Assembly (NCBI GenBank): GCA_900555165.1
Contig: USKE01000001.1
Coordinates: forward strand, 1-24,163
From: an uncultured Porphyromonadaceae bacterium
GTDB taxonomy: Bacteria > Bacteroidota > Bacteroidia > Bacteroidales > Muribaculaceae
Direction of reading: 5' to 3'
DNA length: 24,163 nucleotides
Shown here: piece by piece, positions 14,982-21,530 of the stretch
Layout of the letters: each line of letters opens with the position of its first letter
Numbering within the stretch: the first letter of the stretch is position 1
Translations under genes and position numbers: made by a program
The notes under the pieces: model-generated
Told to the model about the DNA's origin: nothing
Database searches by the model: none
The model's input: the letters and a program-made list of their open reading frames with translations, nothing else

Positions 14982-15051
14982 AAGGTAGTCCGTTGTGAAA
15001 CGCACTATCTGTCCGGGCCGACTGACTCTGTCTCTCGGCCCGGACTTCTTT
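14982..15051 (+). ncRNA. Candidate 65-70 nt small RNA with GNRA hairpin and terminator
   Basis: Hairpin 1 is AGGTAGT-C-CGTT-GTGA-AACG-C-ACTATCT (14983-15010), an 11-bp stem with one C-C mismatch and a GTGA (GNRA) tetraloop. Hairpin 2 is TCCGGGCCGA / TCGGCCCGGA (15012-15021 with 15035-15044), a perfect 10-bp stem followed by CTTCTTTATG, which reads as an intrinsic terminator. The two hairpins fill the whole segment. It may be an independent RNA or the 3' domain of the RNA beginning near 14783. Confidence 0.55.
15012..15051 (+). terminator. Intrinsic terminator before mltG
   Basis: Perfect 10-bp GC-rich stem (15012-15021 with 15035-15044), 13-nt loop, then CTTCTTTAT. It separates the RNA locus from mltG. 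Confidence 0.75.
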
Positions 15052-15099
15052 ATGTCACAGCAAATGGTGTACCCGCTGCGCCGGGTGACGGAATTTTTG

Positions 15100-15107
15100 T
15101 AATTTTG
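15100..15107 (+). promoter_or_regulatory. Promoter box for mltG
   Basis: TAATTTTG matches TAnnTTTG; the predicted start near 15114 leaves a 13-nt leader before the ATG at 15127. No clear -33 element. Confidence 0.55.
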
Positions 15108-15126
15108 CGCACATATATTCTTCTAT

Positions 15127-16194
15127 ATGGCAGAGACAGGAAACAACAGCCGGCGCCCCGGGCGGCGGCGCACGAAAAATAAACAACGCAGCGGCATGTC
15201 GCGCATGGCGGTAATCGGCGCAATATGCCTGGCGCTGGTGCTATGGGCCGGATGGCAGTCGACGCGATACCTCGCCCGTTACAAGGGGGAGGCAGCCTGG
15301 GGCTACATACCTGCCGGAGCCGATGCCGCCGCCGTGGGCGATTCATTGCGCTCGGCGCTGGGCACAGGATTCGGCAATAAGGTGGCCGCGCTCTGGAACG
15401 GTGACGCCGCGGTCTCGCGCGGAGCTTACCGCGTGCAGCCCGGGCAGCGTGCCTGGCGTGTGGCACGCGACATATCGCGCGGGCGCCAGACCCCGGTGCG
15501 CGTCACGTTCAACAACGTGCGCACGCTCGACCAGCTGGCCGAACGCATGGCCACGCGGCTTGATTTCAGCAAAGAGCAGTTCATCGGCGCCGTGGATTCG
15601 ATAGCCCGTGCCGAAAAAATCGGTCGTGACACATTCGCCACATACTTTTTGCCCGACACATACGAGGCATTCTGGACCGTGACCCCCGACGCGCTCATCG
15701 GCAAGTTCCGCGACAATCATGACCGTTTCTGGACCCCTGAACGCCGCCGGAAGGCGGCAGCTCTGGGACTTTCGCCGGCACGGGTCGCAATTGTCGCCTC
15801 AATTGCCGAGGAGGAATCGGCCAATGCCGCCGAGCGGCCGGTGATAGGGCGTCTCTACATCAACCGCCTGCACCGCAACATGCGTCTGCAGGCCGACCCG
15901 ACGGTGAAATTCGCCACCGGCGACTTCGCGGCACGGCGCATAACCGGCGACATGCTGCGCTGCCCCTCGCCATACAATACCTATCGCGTCGACGGCCTTC
16001 CCCCCGGCCCGATACGGCTGGCGTCGGCCCGCACAATCGACGGCATCCTCGACTCGGCTCCGCACAATTACATATATATGTGCGCCAAGGCCGACTTCTC
16101 GGGCACCCATGCCTTTGCCGCCGACTATGCCACCCACCAGGCCAACGCCCGCGCATACCACCGCGCCCTCAACGAGCGCAACATACACCGCTGA
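15127..16194 (+). CDS. mltG: Endolytic murein transglycosylase MltG
   Basis: 355 residues, type II membrane topology: a basic N-terminal tail rich in Arg (residues 1-27), one membrane segment (about 27-45), then a periplasmic YceG/MltG domain. The catalytic region reads [12 protein letters not shown] with the expected catalytic Glu at residue 228. [10 protein letters not shown] and [16 protein letters not shown] further on are family hallmarks. MltG cuts nascent glycan strands at the inner membrane and sets chain ends during peptidoglycan synthesis. There is a LysM-like region (about residues 95-130, [15 protein letters not shown]) before the catalytic part, as in other members. A promoter box leaves a short leader; guaA follows after 83 nt with its own box. 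Confidence 0.94.
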   Translation: MAETGNNSRRPGRRRTKNKQRSGMSRMAVIGAICLALVLWAGWQSTRYLARYKGEAAWGYIPAGADAAAVGDSLRSALGTGFGNKVAALWNGDAAVSRGAYRVQPGQRAWRVARDISRGRQTPVRVTFNNVRTLDQLAERMATRLDFSKEQFIGAVDSIARAEKIGRDTFATYFLPDTYEAFWTVTPDALIGKFRDNHDRFWTPERRRKAAALGLSPARVAIVASIAEEESANAAERPVIGRLYINRLHRNMRLQADPTVKFATGDFAARRITGDMLRCPSPYNTYRVDGLPPGPIRLASARTIDGILDSAPHNYIYMCAKADFSGTHAFAADYATHQANARAYHRALNERNIHR

Positions 16195-16239
16195 GCTTTC
16201 AGCCTCAATGGCGCGTATGGATATTTGCAAAATATTCAG

Positions 16240-16247
16240 TAACTTTG
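16240..16247 (+). promoter_or_regulatory. Promoter box for guaA
   Basis: TAACTTTG at 16240-16247 predicts a start near 16254 and a 24-nt leader. The upstream element is weak. I see no purine riboswitch in the leader, which is too short for one. Confidence 0.6.
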
Positions 16248-16277
16248 CGGAGAGAAAAATCAATCCCCATTTTCAGA

Positions 16278-17801
16278 ATGCAGGAAAAAATAATTATCCT
16301 TGATTTCGGCTCGCAGACCACCCAGCTCATCGGTCGCCGCGTGCGCGAACTCAACACTTATTGCGAGATTGTTCCCTACAACAAGTTCCCGCATGACGAC
16401 GAGTCGGTGATCGGCGTCATCCTTTCCGGCTCGCCCTTCTCGGTATATGACGAGAAGGCCTTCAAAGCCGATTTGTCGCAGATCCGCAAACGTCTGCCGG
16501 TGCTCGGCATCTGTTACGGCGCCCAGTTCATGGCCTGGAGCGAGGGGGGCACGGTAGAGCCGGCCGCCACCCGCGAGTACGGCCGCGCCCTGCTTGAGGT
16601 TGTCGACGAGGCCGACCCCCTGATGGAGGGCATCAGGCCGGGCAGCCAGGTATGGATGAGCCACGGCGACACCATAACCTCTGTTCCCGCAGGTTTCAAG
16701 CCCATAGCGTCGACCGACAAGGTGGCCATCGCCGCCTATCACATCGAGGGCGAGCAGACCTGGGGCGTGCAGTTCCACCCCGAGGTGGTGCACAGTCTCG
16801 ACGGCGCCCTACTGCTCAGGAATTTCGTTGTAGGTATATGCAAGAGCCGACAGGACTGGTCGGCCGCATCGTTCATCGACTCGACTGTGGCCTCGTTGCG
16901 CGAGCAGCTTGGCGACGACAAGGTAGTGCTCGGTCTTTCGGGCGGTGTCGACTCGTCTGTGGCCGCCGTTCTGCTCAACAAGGCCATCGGCAGCAACCTC
17001 ACCTGCATCTTCGTGGATCACGGCATGCTGCGCAAGAACGAGTTCGCCGACGTGCTCCGCGACTATCAGGGTCTCGGCCTCAACGTGGTGGGTGTCGATG
17101 CCTCGGCCAAGTTCTTCGGCGAGCTTGCCGGCGTCACCGAGCCCGAGCGCAAGCGCAAGATCATCGGCAAAGGCTTTATCGACGTCTTTGACGCAGAGGC
17201 CCACAAGATCAAGGATGTGAAGTGGCTCGCTCAGGGCACCATCTACCCCGACTGCATCGAGTCGCTCTCGATAACCGGCACCACCATCAAGAGCCACCAC
17301 AACGTGGGCGGTCTCCCCGAGAAAATGAACCTGCGCCTCTGCGAGCCCCTGCGCCTGCTCTTCAAGGACGAGGTGCGCGCCGTGGGCCGCGAACTCGGCA
17401 TGCCCGAGCATCTCATCAAGCGACATCCGTTCCCCGGCCCCGGGCTGGCCGTGCGCATCCTCGGCGACATCACCCCCGAGAAGGTGGCCATACTCCAGGA
17501 GGCCGACCATATCTTCATCCAGGGTCTGCGCGACTGGGGACTCTATGACCAGGTATGGCAGGCCGGCGCCATCCTTCTGCCCGTGCAGTCGGTAGGCGTG
17601 ATGGGCGACGAGCGCACATACGAGCGTGCCGTGGCCCTGCGTGCCGTAACCTCGACCGACGCCATGACCGCCGACTGGGCCCGTCTGCCCTACGACTTCA
17701 TGGCCGATGTCTCGAACAAGATCATCAACCACGTACGCGGCGTCAACCGCGTAACCTACGACATCTCCTCAAAACCGCCAGCCACCATCGAGTGGGAGTA
17801 A
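16278..17801 (+). CDS. guaA: GMP synthase (glutamine-hydrolysing)
   Basis: 507 residues. The N-terminal class I glutamine amidotransferase domain has the Cys nucleophile C79 in [10 protein letters not shown] and the His/Glu pair H167/E169 in GVQFHPEV. The ATP-pyrophosphatase domain begins with the PP-loop LSGGVDSS (220-227), and the C-terminal dimerisation domain includes [14 protein letters not shown] and ends KPPATIEWE, the usual terminus. It converts XMP to GMP using ATP and glutamine in purine synthesis. The ATG at 16278 fits the first strand IIILDFGSQ; the frame is open further upstream through the end of mltG but without family support. All catalytic residues are present. Confidence 0.98.
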   Translation: MQEKIIILDFGSQTTQLIGRRVRELNTYCEIVPYNKFPHDDESVIGVILSGSPFSVYDEKAFKADLSQIRKRLPVLGICYGAQFMAWSEGGTVEPAATREYGRALLEVVDEADPLMEGIRPGSQVWMSHGDTITSVPAGFKPIASTDKVAIAAYHIEGEQTWGVQFHPEVVHSLDGALLLRNFVVGICKSRQDWSAASFIDSTVASLREQLGDDKVVLGLSGGVDSSVAAVLLNKAIGSNLTCIFVDHGMLRKNEFADVLRDYQGLGLNVVGVDASAKFFGELAGVTEPERKRKIIGKGFIDVFDAEAHKIKDVKWLAQGTIYPDCIESLSITGTTIKSHHNVGGLPEKMNLRLCEPLRLLFKDEVRAVGRELGMPEHLIKRHPFPGPGLAVRILGDITPEKVAILQEADHIFIQGLRDWGLYDQVWQAGAILLPVQSVGVMGDERTYERAVALRAVTSTDAMTADWARLPYDFMADVSNKIINHVRGVNRVTYDISSKPPATIEWE

Positions 17802-17806
17802 AAAAG

Positions 17807-17838
17807 TTTGGTGGTTTCGAGGAAATCAGCTACATTTG
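17807..17838 (+). promoter_or_regulatory. Strong promoter of the ferredoxin gene
   Basis: TTTG at 17807-17810, 20 nt, TACATTTG at 17831-17838; both boxes match the Bacteroidota consensus. The predicted start near 17845 gives a leader of about 58 nt. Confidence 0.72.
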
Positions 17839-17902
17839 TACACAGTTTCTACATTATAACGACAGGCTTGCCTGTTTAACCCACAACTTATTCTGAAAGA
17901 CA

Positions 17903-18073
17903 ATGGCTTACGTTATTACCGACAAATGTGTTGCCTGCGGCACCTGCCTGCCCAACTGCCCGGTAGAGGCTATCTCTGAAGGCGACATCTACGTTATCGA
18001 TCCCGATACCTGCATCGAGTGCGGCACTTGCGCTGAAGTATGCCCCTCTGACGCTATCATTCTTCCCGACTGA
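17903..18073 (+). CDS. 2[4Fe-4S] ferredoxin
   Basis: 56 residues. Two copies of the cluster motif are complete: CVACGTCLPNCP (residues 9-20) and CIECGTCAEVCP (residues 37-48), each CxxCxxCxxxCP, so both [4Fe-4S] clusters should form. The protein ends SDAIILPD. This is a clostridial-type low-potential electron carrier of the cytoplasm, likely serving pyruvate- or 2-oxoacid-ferredoxin oxidoreductases and hydrogenase or Rnf-type enzymes of an anaerobe; the partner is not in the window. It is monocistronic: strong promoter upstream and a long terminator hairpin downstream. Its codons (GTT, GCT, TCT, CTT next to the preferred C-ending ones) differ mildly from the neighbours, as is common in highly expressed short genes. 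Start is the only sensible ATG. Confidence 0.97.
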   Translation: MAYVITDKCVACGTCLPNCPVEAISEGDIYVIDPDTCIECGTCAEVCPSDAIILPD

Positions 18074-18088
18074 TAATAGAGACCGAAC

Positions 18089-18136
18089 AACGCCAGGAGG
18101 CCGGTGTACTCAGCACACCGGCCTCTTGGCGTTTAT
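18089..18136 (+). terminator. Intrinsic terminator of the ferredoxin gene
   Basis: AACGCCA-G-GAGGCCGGTGT (18089-18107) pairs with ACACCGGCCTC-T-TGGCGTT (18115-18133): 18 pairs plus one opposed G-T pair, 7-nt loop, then TATTATG. One of the strongest hairpins in the window. Confidence 0.88.
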
Positions 18137-18192
18137 TATGCGTTTATGGGGGTGGTGGTGAAAACGGCTGCCGTGCCCTCCAGGCCGGTTCA

Positions 18193-18218
18193 GTTATCGG
18201 CCGAGCTCGGCCGATAAC
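18193..18218. repeat. 26-bp perfect palindrome
   Basis: GTTATCGGCCGAG followed directly by its exact complement CTCGGCCGATAAC. It lies between the ferredoxin terminator and the stop of the convergent phosphatase gene. No T-run follows on either strand, so it is not a standard terminator. It could be a protein-binding site or a relic of a repeat. Confidence 0.8.
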
Positions 18219-18317
18219 ACGACAGAGATTGCCAGACTGATGGGGGTGCAGCCCTTTGCCGCCGTCCTGAGAGGGTAGACGCCGGTGGGGGCACCGACGG
18301 CCGCCCGCTGCATGGAA

Positions 18318-19604
18318 TCAGTCGGCCAGAATGCCCTGCCAGAAGGCTTTCACATCGGGCCAGCGGTAGAAGGGGAAGGCGTTGGTAGTGAGGCCGTCGA
18401 CGGCAATCTCGCGCTCGTTGAGCATGAATTTGACCAGAACGTCGCTGCCGGTGGCGTCAGTGCTCTTTTTGGGACGGAAGAACACAATCTGCACGTTGCC
18501 GGCCATAGGGGCTATCTTATAGTCACTGTAAACCTCGTGGAGCTTGTAGGGGTCGCCTTCCGAGGCGTGGCAGTTCTCAAGGGCGAGGATGCCGGCCAGG
18601 GGAATGAGGTTGCCGTCATGGCCGAAACGCAGGTCAGCGCCACGGGCACCGGGGCGGCTCACCTTGTCGTCGGCGCTGTCAAGGATGTTGCGCAGAAGAT
18701 TGCGGGCGTTGGCGATGGTCAGGCCTTTCGACAGCGGATGGTTCGAGTTGGTGACGTAGAAACTGTAGTTGTGGCTGCGCCAGAGGTTGAAAAGTTCCTC
18801 GGGGGTGAAGATGTCCATCAGGTCGATGCCCGATTCGATGTCCTGCATGTCGACCGCTATCCAGTAGAGTCCCCACATGAGTTCGCCGGGATTCACATTC
18901 TTGTGCACGAATACCGAATCAGAGAACAGCGTGGGAATCAGACGTTCGGGGCGGGTCATGTCCTCCTTGAACTTGCGTGTCTCCTCGGCCCACTCGCCGT
19001 TGCGGCGGGTGTAGTAGTTTGACTGCGGCGAATGGTAGTTAAGGTAGTCCATGTTTTTCTCAGATGCCTCGCGGTGTATCTGCAGGCGGGGATTCTCCTC
19101 TTTCAGGCCTTCGGCGAAGGCGCACATCGAGAGGGCGCAGCGCATCACCACCGTACTGCGGGCGGTCATCTCGGCATTGTCGGGGAATGCCTCGGGGAAA
19201 GCACGGTAAAGGCGCCGGGCAATCTCGCGGTGCTGGCGTGCGCCGAGCTGCGAGAGGTCGCCTCCGCGGCGCTCGACCATAGGCCACAGTTTCTGCAGGC
19301 GCACGGTCACATCCTTGCCCAGCGGTGTCAGTGCATTGGCCGAATCGGCACGCTCCATCAGTTTCATCACCCATTTATAGTCGTTGTCGCCGATAAGGTA
19401 GCGTGATCCGTGACGCGCGTAATGGCTCACATAGAAAGGTTCATAACCTTTGGGAGCCGGAGTGTTGGCACTCTCGGTAACGGGGTAGGCCAGATATATG
19501 CCGCCGGCTTTAAGCGGATTTTCTTTTATCTCGTCGAGGGTGGTCTGCGCGTGCAGGGCAAAGACGCCGCACAGCAGAGATACAAGCAAAAGGGCTTTTT
19601 TCAT
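18318..19604 (-). CDS. Secreted histidine acid phosphatase (MINPP/phytase-like)
   Basis: 428 residues. Signal peptide: MKK, Leu/Val-rich core, FALHAQ with cleavage near residue 20. The catalytic RHGSRY motif (residues 64-69) carries the phosphohistidine His65. The proton-donor motif is HD at residues 329-330 in LRFGHDGNLIPL, the general histidine-acid-phosphatase form rather than the HAE form of many inositol polyphosphate phosphatases. The fold releases phosphate from phospho-monoesters in the periplasm. It follows susD on the same strand after 168 nt, so it may belong to the SusCD locus and dephosphorylate the nutrient it imports. The ATG at 19604 is chosen because it begins the signal peptide; the frame is open upstream into a structured leader. 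Phytate or a sugar phosphate as substrate is inference only. Confidence 0.88.
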   Translation of the reverse strand: MKKALLLVSLLCGVFALHAQTTLDEIKENPLKAGGIYLAYPVTESANTPAPKGYEPFYVSHYARHGSRYLIGDNDYKWVMKLMERADSANALTPLGKDVTVRLQKLWPMVERRGGDLSQLGARQHREIARRLYRAFPEAFPDNAEMTARSTVVMRCALSMCAFAEGLKEENPRLQIHREASEKNMDYLNYHSPQSNYYTRRNGEWAEETRKFKEDMTRPERLIPTLFSDSVFVHKNVNPGELMWGLYWIAVDMQDIESGIDLMDIFTPEELFNLWRSHNYSFYVTNSNHPLSKGLTIANARNLLRNILDSADDKVSRPGARGADLRFGHDGNLIPLAGILALENCHASEGDPYKLHEVYSDYKIAPMAGNVQIVFFRPKKSTDATGSDVLVKFMLNEREIAVDGLTTNAFPFYRWPDVKAFWQGILAD

Positions 19605-19621
19605 GATAAGTATTTGGTGAG

Positions 19622-19742
19622 AATAGGGAACATCTCCGTTGTGGCAACCTGAGGTGATAGCGAAGGATTTGCCTGACATGATTTCGGAATCAGGTTGCCG
19701 GACTATCATAGCTGACCGTTTTTCAACGTGATGTTCCCTATT
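19622..19742 (-). other. Nested inverted repeat / structured leader of the phosphatase gene
   Basis: AATAGGGAACATC (19622-19634) and GATGTTCCCTATT (19730-19742) are perfect 13-bp complements. Within them GGCAACCTGA (19643-19652) and TCAGGTTGCC (19690-19699) are perfect 10-bp complements. On the transcribed minus strand there is also a CGTT-GAAA-AACG hairpin and an alternative partner for CCTGA in GTCAGGCAAATCC. The element ends 17 nt before the phosphatase ATG. It could be a leader RNA controlling translation or a small non-autonomous mobile repeat; there is no clear target-site duplication. Confidence 0.75.
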
Positions 19743-19772
19743 TTTATTGTTCAGGGATGGTAGAGAGGACCG

Positions 19773-21509
19773 TTATTTTGCCAGAGTGCGGGGATAGCCG
19801 TCGTTCTGCTCGAGGGTGGGGTTGTTGGCAAGCTCATCCTCGGGGATGGGGAAAACGGCACGGAATGCGGGCACGTCGGTGCCGAGGCGTTCGCCACCCT
19901 TCCAGTCCCAGTTGTTGCCGGTGGCCCATTTGCCGAAACGGATTAAGTCGGTGCGGCGCAGGCACTCCGAGGCGAATTCACGCTGACGCTCGGCCAGGAT
20001 GAAGTCAAGCGAGAGCTCGTTCTGCGAGATTTTGCCCGATACATCCGAGCGGACGCCGGCGCGGGCATATTTGTCGCTCATGTAGGCGCGCTCGCGGATT
20101 TCGTTGACGAGTTCGAGAGCCTCGGCGGGTGTGCCGCCCCCTCCGCGGAGGATAGCCTCGGCTGCGGTCATGTAGGCCTCGGCCGTGCGGAACAGCGGGA
20201 AGTCAATCGAGGTGTAAGTATCGCCCGAGGGGCATATCTTGTCGTCTTTAGTTACATTGCGCCACTTGATGTAGCCGTAGCCACGGGTGTAGGTCGAGGT
20301 CATGTTGTCGTTCTCGTCCCAGGTCTCTTTCACCTGGTTGGGAAGAGCGGTCATGAACGATGCGCGTTTGTCGGCCTTCTGGTTGCCCCAGGTGTCGTTT
20401 ACATCGAACATCACGTCAGAGGGGTCGAAGGCATCGACAAGCGTTGTCTTGGAGCGCACGTTGCCCCAGCCCTTGGAGCCGACGCCGGTCTGGTAGAGTT
20501 CGTCCATCGGGCCGTTTACGAAAGCCTTCACATAGAAATTGGTGCCTGCCGAACTCTGGGCGCGCAGACCGTCCTGTACCAGGGGCCAGATGATCTCCTG
20601 GCACTGGTTGTTGTCGGCCAGGAAGATGTGGCGGTAGTCGGAGGCCAGGGGATAGGCGTTAGAGTCGATGACCTTGCGGGCATACTTGTAGGCGTCGGCA
20701 TATCGGTTGCCGCAGCCCCATGTCTCGGCGTTGAGGAAGAGGCGCGAGAGCTGCATCCATGCGGCCACTTTGTCGACATGGCCGTAGAGGGCGCCCCTGG
20801 GGTTGGCCAGGATGTCGTCTGAACCGGGTTCGTCGCCGCAGATGGCCATGAGCTCGGCCACTGCATAGTCAAACACCTCTTTGCGGGTGAACTGCACGGG
20901 CAGGTCCTTGGGGCCGACTGATTCGTCGATTATGGGCACGTTGGCAAACATGTCGACGAGCTGAGCGTAGCAGTAGGCGCGTATCATGCGGGCCTCGGCG
21001 CGGTATTCGTTGCATTTGGGGCCGAGCTCGTCCCAGAGACCGCGTGACTGCAGCTTGTCGGGGGTGCATTCGCGCAGGAACTCGTTGCAGTATGCGATGG
21101 CCATGTAGAGTCGCTGGTATGTCCATTTCACCACGGCGGCGTTAGAGGCGTCCCAGTCGCAGTTGAGGCAGCGGCGCAGGCCGTTTGACGGCGAGGGCAT
21201 CAGGAAATTGTCGGTGCAGAGCTCCTGCATGTAGAAGAGCAGGCGCACGTAGCCCGAGTAGCCTTCGTTGGCGCCTTCGAGGTCGCCGTTGCCGCCGTCG
21301 CCGCCCTGCTGGCCGGTGAGGATGAGCGATGCATAGCATTTTGCAAGCACGCCCATGTAGCCGTCAGAGGTCGAGTATACCTGCTGGCTGACAAGCTGGT
21401 TGTCGTCGAGCGGCATGGTGTCGAGATCGGAGGTGCATGCCGGCGATACCGTCATCAGGGCGGCTGCCGCCACGATGGCTCCGGCTATGCGTTTGATATA
21501 TTTTTTCAT
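19773..21509 (-). CDS. SusD/RagB family nutrient-binding outer-membrane lipoprotein
   Basis: 578 residues. A lipoprotein signal is evident: MKKYIKR, an Ala-rich core, then SPAC with the lipidated Cys at residue 25, followed by TSDLDTMPLDDN, typical of SusD N-termini. The Tyr- and Trp-rich helical TPR-like body contains LYMAIAYCNEFLREC, EARMIRAYCYAQLVDMFANVPIIDE and, near the C-terminus, ELSLDFILAERQREFASECLRRTDLIRFGKW, all SusD hallmarks. The C-terminus PEDELANNPTLEQNDGYP is also usual. It caps the SusC pore on the cell surface and binds the substrate. It begins 21 nt after susC on the same strand, the canonical pair order. The substrate cannot be read from sequence. Confidence 0.96.
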   Translation of the reverse strand: MKKYIKRIAGAIVAAAALMTVSPACTSDLDTMPLDDNQLVSQQVYSTSDGYMGVLAKCYASLILTGQQGGDGGNGDLEGANEGYSGYVRLLFYMQELCTDNFLMPSPSNGLRRCLNCDWDASNAAVVKWTYQRLYMAIAYCNEFLRECTPDKLQSRGLWDELGPKCNEYRAEARMIRAYCYAQLVDMFANVPIIDESVGPKDLPVQFTRKEVFDYAVAELMAICGDEPGSDDILANPRGALYGHVDKVAAWMQLSRLFLNAETWGCGNRYADAYKYARKVIDSNAYPLASDYRHIFLADNNQCQEIIWPLVQDGLRAQSSAGTNFYVKAFVNGPMDELYQTGVGSKGWGNVRSKTTLVDAFDPSDVMFDVNDTWGNQKADKRASFMTALPNQVKETWDENDNMTSTYTRGYGYIKWRNVTKDDKICPSGDTYTSIDFPLFRTAEAYMTAAEAILRGGGGTPAEALELVNEIRERAYMSDKYARAGVRSDVSGKISQNELSLDFILAERQREFASECLRRTDLIRFGKWATGNNWDWKGGERLGTDVPAFRAVFPIPEDELANNPTLEQNDGYPRTLAK

Positions 21510-21530
21510 GTCGTGAATAGGCTTGTGTGG

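Noticed and set aside
16809..17732. 307-codon frame antisense to guaA
   Set aside because: Lies wholly within a conserved enzyme gene on the other strand; composition is that of a shadow frame in high-G+C DNA.
18281..18295. CGGTG-GGGG-CACCG hairpin considered as terminator of the phosphatase gene
   Set aside because: The stem is only five bp and no T-run follows on the minus strand.
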